Both the position numbers and the translations under genes were made by a program. The notes under the pieces are model-generated. The model worked only from the letters and a program-made list of their open reading frames with translations, had not been told where the DNA came from and made no database searches. 64,000 nt of DNA, from assembly GCF_026213295.1 (NCBI RefSeq), contig NC_079422.1, positions 27,217,335 through 27,281,334 on the forward strand. Direction: 5' to 3'. The stretch is from Gadus chalcogrammus. Its lineage: Eukaryota; Chordata; Actinopteri; Gadiformes; Gadidae. This document shows, in pieces, positions 29,995 through 47,604 of this stretch (position 1 is its first letter; each line of letters opens with the position of its first letter).

Positions 29995-31949
29995 AATAAT
30001 AATAATAATAATAATACATTTAATTTAGAGGCGCCTTTCAAAACACCCAAGGTCACCTTACAGAGCATATAGTCATCATACATTTTTTAAAAAACAAGAC
30101 ATTGTGGAAAAAATAAATAAATAAATAAATAAATAAACATAAGCAATAAGAAATAAATAAAACAAAAACAAGACAAAACAAAACAAAAAAACAAACAAAA
30201 CAGTGATCAGTTAGACGTTGTGTGCGAGTTTGAACAGGTGAGTTTTGAGTTGTGACTTGAAGGTTGTAATGGTGTCTGACTGTTTTATGTGTGGGGGGAG
30301 GGAGTTCCAGAGCCTGGGTGCTGAACAGCTGAATGACCGGGCACCCATTGAAGTGAGTCGTGATGTGGGGATACATAGTAGTCCAGCAGAGGTTGAGCGG
30401 AGGGAGCGGGAGGGAGTGTATTCTTGGAGGAGGTCGCAGAGATAACTGGGGGCTAGGTTGTGGAGAGCTTTGTAGGTGAGGAGTAGGGTTTTGTATTGGA
30501 TGCGGTAGTGTACTGGGAGCCAGTGAAGTTGAATGAGGACAGGGGTGATGTGGTCAGATGATTTGGTGCGGGTGATGATCCGGGCGGCTGAGTTCTGAAT
30601 GATCTGCAGTCTGTTGATGAGTTTGGTGGGGAGTCCGGTGAGGAGGGCGTTGCAGTAGTCTATGCGTGATGTGACAAATGAGTGAACTAGGATTTCAGTG
30701 CTGGATTGGGTCAGTGATGGGCGGAGTCTGGCGATGTTGCGGAGGTGGAAGAATGCAGTCCGGGTGATGTTGTGAATATGGGGTGCGAATGAGAGGGTGT
30801 TGTCCAGGATGACGCCGAGGCTCTTGACTTTGGAGGAGAAGGGTACTGGGAATCCATCGATAATTATGAGTGGAGCTGGGGTGTGTTGTGATTTAGTGAG
30901 GGTGGATTTGGATCCGATGAGCAGGGCCTCGGTCTTGTTTCCATTGAGTTTCAGGAAGTTCCTGCTCAACCAGCTCCGGATCTCTTCCAGGCACGTGATG
31001 AGGGAAGTGGGGGGGATGGCAGCGGTGGGTTTGGTGGAGATGTAGACCTGTGTGTCGTCAGCGTAGCAGTGAAAATGAACCCCATGGTGACGGAGGAGTG
31101 TGCCCAGCGGGAGGAGGTAAGTGGTGAAGAGGAGTGGACCCAAGACTGACCCCTGGGGGACACCCAGTGAGACACCTGAACACCCAGACTTGTGGTTGCT
31201 TAGTTGAACAAATTGTTGACGGCCGGTGAGGTAGGATGTAAACCAGGAGAGTGCAGCACCAGTGATCCCAATACCAGCTAGGCGGTCCAGGAGCAGAGGG
31301 TGGGAGATGGTGTCGAATGCTGCGCTGAGATCGAGGAGGATGAGAATGGTGAGTAATCCAGAGTCGGCTGCAAGGAGGAGGTCGTTGGTGATTTTGACTA
31401 GGGCTGTTTCAGTGCTGTGTTTTGGACGGAAGCCAGATTGGAACGGTTCGTGGAGATTGTTAGTGTCGAGGTGGGACTGTAGTTGTGCGGCAACCACCCT
31501 TTCAAGTGTTTTGGAGATGAAAGGGAGATTGGAGATGGGCCGGTAATGGTTAAGGTCAGTTGGGTCAGCACCAGGTTTTTTCAGGATGGGAGTGATGGCA
31601 GCCAGCTTGAGAGTGGGGGGTACAGTACCAGTAGTGAGGGAGGAGTTAATTATGTTGGTGATCATGGGGGAGATGGACGGAAGACATGCTTTGACAAGGG
31701 AGGTGGGAAGAGGATCGAGCTGACAGGTGGTGGTTTTGGCTTTGCGGATGAGTTCTGAAACGGTCTGTTCTGTTACTAGGGTGAAGTCAGAGAGGGAGCT
31801 GATGAGAGGTTGGCCAGAGGTGATCATCCAGGGTGGGTCATCAGAGGGGGTGCGAGATGAGGCCAGTTGTTGAAGTAGTGAAGAAGCTCTTCTACTGAAG
31901 TAGAAGAGCGATGGAGGATCAGGTGTTTCCCCAGACCTGCTCATCACTT
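29995..31949 (-). mobile_element. 5'-truncated CR1/L2-type LINE, copy 2
   Basis: Same element as at 13921-15875, carried along by the segmental duplication rather than inserted independently: flanks are identical and no new target duplication exists. Its reverse-transcriptase frame is at 30211-31947, with no residue difference seen. Confidence 0.93.
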
Positions 31950-32546
31950 AACAGTATATAGTAATATAGTAATATAGTACAGTATATAGTAATAAAGTAC
32001 AGTATATAGTAATATAGTAATAAAGTACAGTATATAGTAATATAGTAATATAGTACAGTATATAGTAATATAGTACAGTATATAGTAATATAGTAATAAA
32101 GTACAGTATATAGTAATATAGTAATACAGTACAGTATATAGTAATATAGTACAGTATATAATAATATAGTAATAAAGTACAGTATATAGTAATATAGTAA
32201 TATAGTACAGTATATAGTAATATAGTAATAAGAGTCGGTGGTCTTTCCTGTCTGTTTGTTGCCGGGCGGTCGCGCTGTGAGCACGAGCCCCCTGGGAGAG
32301 CAGTGACGATGCTCTGGGGCTTCATAATGAAGGCTGCTGCTGGGGAACAGGCAGACGGTGGTGTCTACTGCGTCACTCTGTACCGCTGAGACAGGAAGGG
32401 AGGGGGGGGCAGGATGGGAGCCTGCAGACCGCACACCAGCGTGAGCTGCTGTACCGACAGAGAGGAGAGGAGAGAGACGGAGGCAGACTGGGTCCCTAAT
32501 CCCCCCTCCGCCACCAGACTGACAGAACACAGCCTACAGGAGGACC

Positions 32547-32643
32547 ATGCTGCACTCCGGGGTGAAGCTCTGTGCTCGGCTGCTGCTGCTGTCCCTCTCC
32601 TGGGGGGGCACCCATTCAAGTAAACCGCTGTTTCTCGTTTAGG

Positions 32644-32680
<37 letters not shown>

Positions 32681-32962
32681 TGGGGCTGTGTTAGCATTGC
32701 ACTGCCTGATCTGTCTCTATGACTGCTGAATGGAGGGACCTTGGGAGGAGAGATGGGCAGCGGGGCAGATGAGGTTCTGCAGCGGGGCAGATGAGGTTCT
32801 GCAGCGGGGCAGATGAGGTTCTGCAGCGGGGCAGATGAGGTTCTGCAGCGGGGCAGATGAGGTTCTGCAGCGGGGCAGATGAGGTTCTGCAGCGGGGCTG
32901 CCATTCCTTCAGACGCACCGTTTACACGACACTGGGCGAGACGGTCTGTGCTGTAGACACAC

Positions 32963-33040
<78 letters not shown>

Positions 33041-36000
33041 GAACTTGATCGAGAAAAGGAGTTCATCGTCTTCAACTAACCAGCACATGTTTTAGTGGGT
33101 GAACTGGTTTTGTCTGCTTGTTTACTGGGAAGCAGGGGGACCCGGCTCCACCCTGCCCCCGGTGGTCTCCGGACCCCCGCTCAGCTCAGACGTGAGGAGT
33201 GTGGTGTTCAAAGGTAAGGCCTGCTGGCCGGGCGTCACTCCTGTCCTTGTTGCCCTCCATGTGTGATCTGCTGGTAGAGTCTCACTCAGGAGGGGGGGAG
33301 CAGACGACCCGCTGGATGAAACATTCCGTCGACCAGTGTTAACTCAAGTCACGACTAGTCTGACATGGACTACTAGTCTGTATACTGGACTATACTTGTT
33401 CCTCCAAATCAAACACTACTAGATGAATATTGTGGTCTGGATGATTATTACCATGAAACACACAAGGTCTACTTCAAAAGCATTAATTTATCGAGGCATG
33501 AACCCAATATGAAGTCTTTTCAAGCATAAATCGACAGCGTTTGATGTGGTTCCCACAACCCATCCCCATCCTCGCCACTCTCCTCTGAGCTCCTTGATGC
33601 CATGGCGATTGAACCTGAGCGTCTGAATCTAGCCGGTGTGGGTCTTTCTGACGCAGTACCTCCGCCCTCCTCCCAGGGGAGAGCCAGGTGGAGGAGGTCC
33701 AGGTGGTGCGGCCCCTGACGCTGGCCCTGGAGTGCACCTGGACCGGCAGCCAGGACCGACCGCACAACATCTCCGGCTTCTGGAGGAAGGACGGGTCTGA
33801 GCTGGCGGACAGCCGGCGCCCCGTGCTGCTGGAGAACCAGCAGTATAACCTCAGACGGACGTGAGTACTGACGGCAGTATAACCTCAGACGGACGTGAGT
33901 ACTGACGGCAGTTTCACCTCAGACGGGCGTGAGTACTGACAGCAGTATGACCTCAGACGGGCGTGAGTACTGACGGCAGTATGACCTCAGACGGCCGTGA
34001 GTACTGACGGCAGTATGACCTCAGACGGGCGTGAGTACTGACAGCAGTATGACCTCAGACGGGCGTGAGTACTGACGGCAGTATGACCTCAGACGGCCGT
34101 GAGTACTGACGGCAGTATAACCTCAGACGGACGTGAGTACTGACGGCAGTATAACCTCAGACGGCCGTGAGTACTGACGGCAGTATGACCCCCCGACGGG
34201 CGTGAGTACTGACGGCAGTATGACCTCAGACGGCCGTGAGTACTGACGGCAGTATGACCTCAGACCGCCGTGAGTACTGACGGCAGTATGACCTCAGACG
34301 GGCGTGAGTACTGACGGCAGTATGACCTCAGACGGCCGTGAGTACTGACGGCAGTATGACCTCAGACCGCCGTGAGTACTGACGGCAGTATGACCTCCGA
34401 CGGGCGTGAGTACTGACAGCAGTATGACCTCCGACGGGTGTGAGTACTGACAGCAGTATGACCTCAGACCGCCGTGAGTACTGACAGCAGTATGACCTCA
34501 GACGGCCGTGAGTACTGACGGCAGTATGACCTCCGACGGGCGTGAGTACTGACGGCAGTATAACCTCAGACGGGCGTGAGTACTGACGGCAGTATGACCT
34601 CAGACGGGCGTGAGTACTGACGGCAGTATGACCTCAGACGGGCGTGAGTACTGACGGCAGTATGACCTCAGACGGCCGTGAGTACTGACGGCAGTATGAC
34701 CTCAGACGGCCGTGAGTACTGACGGCAGTATGACCTCCGACGGGCGTGAGTACTGACGGCAGTATGACCTCCGACGGGCGTGAGTACTGACAGCAGTATG
34801 ACCTCAGACGGGCGTGAGTACTGACGGCAGTATGACCTCAGACCGCCGTGAGTACTGACGGCAGTATGACCTCAGACGGACGTGAGTACTGACGGCAGTA
34901 TAACCTCAGACGGGCGTGAGTACTGACGGCAGTATGACCTCCGACGGGCGTGAGTACTGACGGCAGTATAACCTCAGACGGGCGTGAGTACTGACGGCAG
35001 TATGACCTCAGACGGCCGTGAGTACTGACGGCAGTATGACCTCAGACGGCCGTGAGTACTGACGGCAGTATGACCTCAGACGGGCGTGAGTACTGACAGC
35101 AGTATGACCTCAGACGGGCGTGAGTACTGACAGCAGTATGACCTCCGACGGGCGTGAGTACTGACGGCAGTATGACCTCAGACCGCCGTGAGTACTGATG
35201 GCAGTATGACCTCAGACGGGCGTGAGTACTGACGGCAGTATGACCTCAGACCGCCGTGAGTACTGACGGCAGTATGACCTCAGACGGCCGTGAGTACTGA
35301 CAGCAGTATGACCTCCGACGGGCGTGAGTACTGACAGCAGTATGACCTCCGACGGGCGTGAGTACTGACAGAAGTGTGTGTTTACCATCGTACGTTCCCC
35401 ATGCCTCTGGCTCGCCTCAGACAGGCCCCCATTGTCTCCGGTGCCCTGGTCCATTGTGTCTGATGTAGGCCATCACTAAGCCGCTCACAGCTGGTGATCA
35501 GACGCTCACTGCTCTTCTTTTGCAGTTTAATTTTATGATGTTTTAATTTAATCTTAATCCACTAAAAAGACGGGTATGGATGGTGGTCTCAGAGGGGGGC
35601 GTACAGTTCAATAATCAACATGGAAGGCTAAATAAATGATGTATCAAAAACAAATGGTTAAGAAAAACTGGGGACCCAACTGCTGTGTTTCTCTGGTTCA
35701 GGTTCAGCATCACTGATGAAGAGGGCTTGGGTAATTACTCCTGTGTCTTCGACAATCAAGCGGAAGTAGACTTCATTTTGGCAGGTAAATATTATGTAAT
35801 GTTTAATATTATTAAATATTAAACAGTTATGAGGACACCTCCATGACCCAATCACACGCCTGGAATATCAGTCCTGATCCTGATTGGTCAGATGTCATTG
35901 GAGAGAGCACCTATTAGAAAGAGGGATAAGCACCCCCTATGGGCCAGAACGGGCTCCAATAGGACGTAGGCCGTGAGGCTTGACCGTAAGAAAGGAACTG

Positions 36001-37788
36001 AGAAGAGAAGGTAGCACCGACTTCAGATGCGTCCCTTGAGCAACCTCCGGCTGCCTGTTAGACGTACGTATGAACGGAGGCATCCTGATATGGTCAAGTC
36101 TGTGTTCCAGCGCCGCGGGTCGGGGAGGTGAGAGATAAGCCCATCGTCAGCTACGTGGGCGACTCTGTGGTCCTCCAATGCAAGATGGAAGACACCAAGC
36201 CCCAACCCAACTCCTGGACCTGGTACCGGGCCAACGGAACCGACAAGGTGGCTGAACCCTTCATTCGTGTTCACGTCCTGCTGTTAACGCAACACACATT
36301 ACACACACAGTATACGGCGTGTACAGGGACGTGATAATAATCAACACATAGTAGTCCTAAAGCTTCCTGAACGGGGCCTTTGATATCGTACTGCTACTTA
36401 TTGAAAGGGCAGCAACCCACTTGACCAAGTCACTGAAATCAGCTAACAATTTGCTTTGCAGTGGAGCTTTAAAGGTCATCGTTTATGTACATCAGAGATG
36501 TTCGTAAGTCTTCAGATGCAAGTCAGTCTGGAGTCTTTGACCCCAAGTCTGAGTCAGTCTGGAGTCTTTGACCCCAAGTCTGAGTCAGTCTGGAGTCTTT
36601 GACCCCAAGTCTGAGTCAGTCTGGAACCTTGACCCCAAATCTGAGTCAGTCTGGAGTCTTTGACGGAGTGGCCTGAAGTCCGCCCTGAGGTCTACTGACC
36701 CGCGTGTGTCTGAGTGCGCTGGTCCTTGTTCCCCATCGTTCTCCCAGGAGCTCCTAGACCCTGAGCCGGACTCCCCCCAGTACCAGATCCACAACCAGGA
36801 GGGGAAGACCAAGCTGACGGTGCGGAACCTGACGGAGGCGGACTCCGGGGCCTACTACTGCGGGGCGGTGTACGACATCAGCGTGACCCTGAGCCGCGTG
36901 GACCTCCGGGTCATCACCTTCCTGGAGCCGCTGAAGCCCTTCCTGGTGATCGTGGGCGAGGTGCTGGTCCTGGTCTCCCTCATCCTGCTGTACGAGAGGA
37001 CCAAGGCCCACGGGCCGCAACCCGGTACGGACAACATCTGGAACCCCAGACCATCGGGAACCCCAGACTACCTGTGACCCAGACCACCTGGGACCAAGAG
37101 TCTTAGACCTCTCTAAGGGGTACACACACACCACCTGGAACCCCAAGTATTAAGGCTCAGTTATGTTCCCACGTTGATGCAACGCAATGACCACCCGAAG
37201 TTTCGATGCGGTCTTGAACCTGTTTTGGTTCTGCGTCAGGTTTCGGGGAGCGGACCAATCACAGCCCTTGCTGCTGTGTCGCCTCGACAATCATTTCAGG
37301 AGGCACATGTCAGGACCTTGCGGCGGACGCAAGGAGGGTCCGCAAAGACGTAAGGGGTCCAAAACCCCCTTGCGTTGCGTCGACGCGGAGCCATAACTAA
37401 GCCTTTAGAACCCCCACAGGCCAGACCTCCTGTCTCCTCCCGTCAGTAAAGTGATGGTTCTGATAAATCACAGAAGGTAGTGACACTTTAAACCCTGCAT
37501 CAATGGCTGCTCTTTTCTTCACAGATAATACATTGAGTGATGACCAAGCTCATAAACTGTGAGTATTGTTGCACTTTTGTACTATTCATACAGCAGACCC
37601 TCCTACCTGCAGCGCCCTCCTGTGGGCAGTCAGGCCATCCTCCACACACATGCAGGTTGGTCTGGCTGAGCCCTGGGGAGGGCACCCCTCCCCTGGGTCT
37701 TGACTCCGTCTCCCTGTCTGTGTTCAGGACCTCCGACGACGCCGGTGGAGAGGTCACGGATTCTTCCACCAGGCAGCGGAAGGTCTGA
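32547..37788 (+). CDS. emb: Embigin, copy 2 (308 aa)
   Basis: Second complete embigin gene, with the same eight exons: 32547-32619, 33136-33213, 33677-33860, 35702-35784, 36111-36247, 36748-37024, 37525-37558, 37728-37788. The only coding difference seen is T at 37732 (C at 21658), changing Pro to Ser in the cytosolic tail (LTSDDAGG instead of LTPDDAGG). Promoter-proximal sequence, introns, arrays and 3' region are all duplicated, so both copies could be expressed. Confidence 0.95.
37153..37404. mobile_element. Harbinger-like MITE, copy 2
   Basis: Identical to 21079-21330, duplicated with the 16-kb unit. Confidence 0.8.
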
Positions 37789-38845
37789 CCGGCCCATCGG
37801 ATTCCTCTTGCCCAGGAAGTGTGTTTGTGGATCATTGTATTAACAGAACAGCGCTTTATGAACTAATGTGGACCGACCTCAGACCAGTCTCACTTTGGAT
37901 TGGAGTTCGCTCAAACTCCAAATATTAATGTTATCTTTGGAACCAAATCTATTTAATTTTGACTTTGTTTCAGTGACTAATTCAGCGCTCATTATACCGG
38001 TGTTTAACACTTTTTCGCAGTGCCTTAAACGGTCCAACAGTACCAGCTAGACTCAGCTGATCATGAGGCTTTACCTGCTCTACACATCGGCAAACAACTG
38101 CCTCCCTTCTCAACCTTTCAGCTCAGAATATCCCTCCTCAAGAGGCTGTGCCTGTAGCACTCATAACGTGCAACCAAAAACCTTTTCAAGCGTCAAATAT
38201 CCAAATAAAAAAGGTACTAAAGAGTTTGATTCAGATTCTAATTATTTGTTGCCCAACACAACACGCCCCCTAGTGGAGGAAAGCTGAATTACATGAAGAC
38301 ATGAATGATGCAGCTAACCCATTACTCACTGACACTACTGTTTACTGGACTAACCTTGTTCAACCAAACCAAACATTACTAGATTAATATTGTGGTGCGG
38401 TGGATTACAGTAAAACACACATGGACTACTTCAAAAGCATTAATTTATCGAGGCATGAACACAATTTGCAGTCTTTTCAAGCATAAATATACAGCGCTGG
38501 ATGTGGTTCCTCCAACTCATCCCCCGTCCTCGCCACTCCCAAGCCCCTTGGGGGGATCAAGTCTTTGAGGTTCTGAATTCTTGATAACATGGTTCCAACC
38601 GAAGTGTCCTCAACATGATCCCTTTATTGTCAGAATCAGAGGGGCCTGGAATAGACCACGGGCCACTCCCTTTACAGGGGCCGACCCAGGACCTGTCGGG
38701 GGTCTAGGACCGACCCAGGACCGGACGGGGGCCTAGGACAGACCCAGGACCGAACGGGGGTCTAGGATCGACCCAGGAGCAGTCAGGTCTATAAGCCCCC
38801 CCCCCCCCCCCCCCCCCCAGGGCGCTGAGGGCCCCCCCAGGGCGC

Positions 38846-41416
<2,571 letters not shown>

Positions 41417-41757
41417 GTTTCCACTCGGACGCCCCGCCCCCTGGTTCTTCCTAGTGTCGTCATTCGTCTAGACCACGCCCCCTCCTGTCTCCACAGCGCC
41501 CACTACCGCACGGAGAGTGTTAGTAGGAGTGTTATATTTAAATCACAATTATAATATTATGATTCCTAAATGAGTTAAATAACAGATAGACACCAACACA
41601 CTGGGGCCCGAGGTGTATTTACTCATAAGGTTTATGAATGGATTCGTTTATTATTGTTTGCGACAGTCGTTGGTTTTCAGCATTTGGATTCCCTTTACGG
41701 CAGCAGAAGCGTATCTGACAGACAGACCTTTACGGCATCAAACCTGCCGCTGCAGCC
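41417..41757. promoter_or_regulatory. Head-to-head mrps30/hint2 promoter region
   Basis: The 341 bp between the mrps30 ATG (minus strand) and the hint2 ATG (plus strand) must hold both 5' UTRs and promoters. The left part is GC-rich (CGGACGCCCCGCCCCC-like) with no obvious TATA box. Both products are mitochondrial, so co-regulation is plausible. Duplication copy 1 lacks this region. This is inferred from gene positions, not from a recognised promoter motif. Confidence 0.6.
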
Positions 41758-44853
<3,096 letters not shown>

Positions 44854-44937
44854 AGAAAGTCCCTTTCCCACATGGCATAATCGAGTTCTGATTATCTAAA
44901 TGTCAATATTTTTGTAGTATGTGTGTGATTTAATCCA

Positions 44938-44943
44938 AATAAA
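44938..44943 (+). terminator. hint2 polyadenylation signal
   Basis: AATAAA about 190 bp after the hint2 stop, followed by TG/T-rich sequence. Confidence 0.75.
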
Positions 44944-47594
44944 GATTGAGTGTACGCCTAGACGTGGGTTTGCGTTTTTGATTGTTGCCATACCAACTGT
45001 ATGTCTCTCTAATCTTCATATAGTTCAAAACCCATCTGACTAGACGGTTTGTAAGAGTGAAACAAAGTTTATTTTGCCGTTAGTTTCGACTCATTCTGAA
45101 ATAAATTTGTACTGTGTAAAACCGGTTCCAAACCGATAAAACGCTGCAAACTGGTATTTAGTCTTTAGTGGTCTTATTTGTTTTGCATCATTGGTAAACT
45201 TTTATTTACTCATCCAGCAGGCAGAGCAGAAAGGAGTACTTTATGTTATGGAATAGGTCCAACACTGCCTGCCACGGGCCCGTTCCCTGAGCTAGAGACA
45301 ACGTTTGTTCCAGTCCTTTAAATAGCAGGCCTCTGTTCTAGATTCTCTGAAATCGTCCGAACTGTACATGAAGTGACAGTTTGTTTTTTGTGACTGAAGT
45401 GAAGGATTCATTCTGCCGTTTCCGGTCGTAGCGCTTGTGATTGTATTGCACGCTGTGAAGGTGGTCTGACTACGACCTTGGAGCGGTGACCTAGGTTACT
45501 GTGTGTCACTTGATACTACGGCTCAACTTTCCCCTATATTTACCACCCCCTCCCCTCCCCAGCCCAGCCGGGTTAATACCGGTTGGCGCTAATAATAACC
45601 TCAATGTGAGCTGAAGAACTATCGGTCTAAAAACGTTATTATTAATTAATGAATTATTATTTAGAATTAAAAACAAAATGCTTTAAATCGATGATGTGTT
45701 GGAAAGTTGTTTTAAGGCCCCAGGCTGATTCTCCATGAATCAGTAACCGGCTCATCACTTTCTTCATGGGTGGCTCACATGGGCGGGGGCACTGATTAGG
45801 TTGTTTTCACTTGTTCTTGAAGCTTTAGCCCATATCCTTATCCTCAAGGGGCTTACTCCATTCCTGACAAGAAACCAAAAACCCAACCCGTATCTGCAAT
45901 TATTCATTAAACATTGTGTTGGAATGTGGCGTTGCTCAGTGCAGGAGTCACATGTCGGTTCCTTAGAGACGGTGACCTTTGGTTCTGTCAGAGAACACGT
46001 GTTCCACACTTCACCGCGGGGGACGGAGGTGTGTGCGTGCGTGTGTTATGATTTACCCACAAGCAAGTCCCTCATAGGCTGTCAGTGAAGCGGGGCAGTG
46101 ACACTTGGTGGGACACTTGGGCCACAAGAGGTCGACCCAGGATTCTGCTCTTCACCTGACTCTGCGTCGCTCTCTCTCTGCATCTGGAAGGTGGGCCCAT
46201 TGTGGAGCGACTTCATGCTCATAAGTGTGGTAATGTGTGAGTGTTGTGTTGTTGTTCCGTGGTGATTGTATCCCTGCTAGCGTTGAGGCGGGGCTAGGCC
46301 TGCTTTGTTTGGCCACGCAGCCTCACGCCTTCACGTCTCGTAAAGACCTGACAGGTGTTCTCTGCTCGTGACCTTGTCCCGGTGTGAGATCATATCACCA
46401 ACAGGGTACTGTTTGTGTCTGTCCTAGACTCCGGTAGAGCGGACTATTTTTAAACAGAAGAAGAGGTCAACGCGCAATCATGTAAGTTCTTTACGCTTTA
46501 AGGGGAAATGATCTGCATTACTGTACAAACGGTTAAATAATTACAGGGATTTATCCTGCTGCGCATTGGACTGAGCTGATTAAGTTTACCATGCAACCAA
46601 CCGCTCTCCATGTGCAGTTTTAGGGGTTGTCAGGAGGACTCGTTGTTCAGTGTTTGGTCAGCAGAAGGGCCCCTCTCAGCAGGAGGGCCCGTGGAAACAC
46701 CGTGTTTATGTGTAGGCTGCTTGGGGCCATCTGCCAGACAGCGGCTGTAGAAGTGGTTACGTTGTTGGTTAAACATCTTTTGAACCATCTGAGGTGAATG
46801 TGAGCGCCTCCTCTCTGATCTAGAAGTGCAACTGAAGGTTGAATATCAGAGGGGCTGAGCTTCCATCAAGGTCCACATCGCACTTTGCAAAAAGGGTTAA
46901 AGAAGAGTATGAAAAAAAGTGGGTTCATATGAATGTGGACTTAAAGGTGTCCCAATGTGTGGTTCTCTGCAGCCATGGCTCATGTTGCCACACCAACGTG
47001 AACTTTAACCCAGATGACAAACATTATCTCCACATCGGTGATATAACACGATTGTCTCACTATCTTTATGCTCAAAGCCAACAGAAAAGATCACCAGTGT
47101 CTTGTGAGGCTCATCTGGAGATTGGAAATCAATTACGTTTTACTACTGATCGGTGAACTGCTGTCCCAGATCCGTCCTCCACCACCAGAGGGCGTTCATC
47201 TACGGCCTTCAGGGCCGGGGAGAAGCAGACGTTGATTTGAGGACCACCCATTGGCTGAGGCCTGGGTTGCCCTCTGTCACACCTGGGTCCACCTGTCTCC
47301 TTGAACGTCTGCGCTGCGTGCAGTGACACAACACGGACCTGACCATGCCCTCACGGTGTTGGCAGCAGCCCCGAGGTTTCAACATTCTAAACACAGCGGT
47401 CAGCGATGGGTGCCACCGACGGATGTGGCAACGTCGCGTTCCATGACCTCACAGATGGCCGCCCTTATATCAACCCCTCAGAGCGCTGCTCTCAGTCTCA
47501 GACTCAGAATGAATCAGAGAGCTAACATGGCAGGAACCAAGACTGCGATCTCACTTCCTTTTCAGTCAGTCTCACTCACTTCCTCCTTCTACAG
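44944..47594. other. Intergenic; no firm gene; candidate 5' UTR exon of acsbg2
   Basis: Non-repetitive sequence with no family-recognisable coding block. 46428-46481 looks like a non-coding exon: acceptor GTGTCTGTCCTAG before it and donor GTAAGT after it. It could be an untranslated acsbg2 exon (low confidence). An open frame at 46839-47156 has no recognisable domain. Confidence 0.5.
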
Positions 47595-47604
47595 CCCTCG
47601 CAGG

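Noticed and set aside
46839..47156. 105-codon frame (MNIRGAELPSRS...)
   Set aside because: No recognisable domain, no convincing splice context; possibly a decayed repeat.
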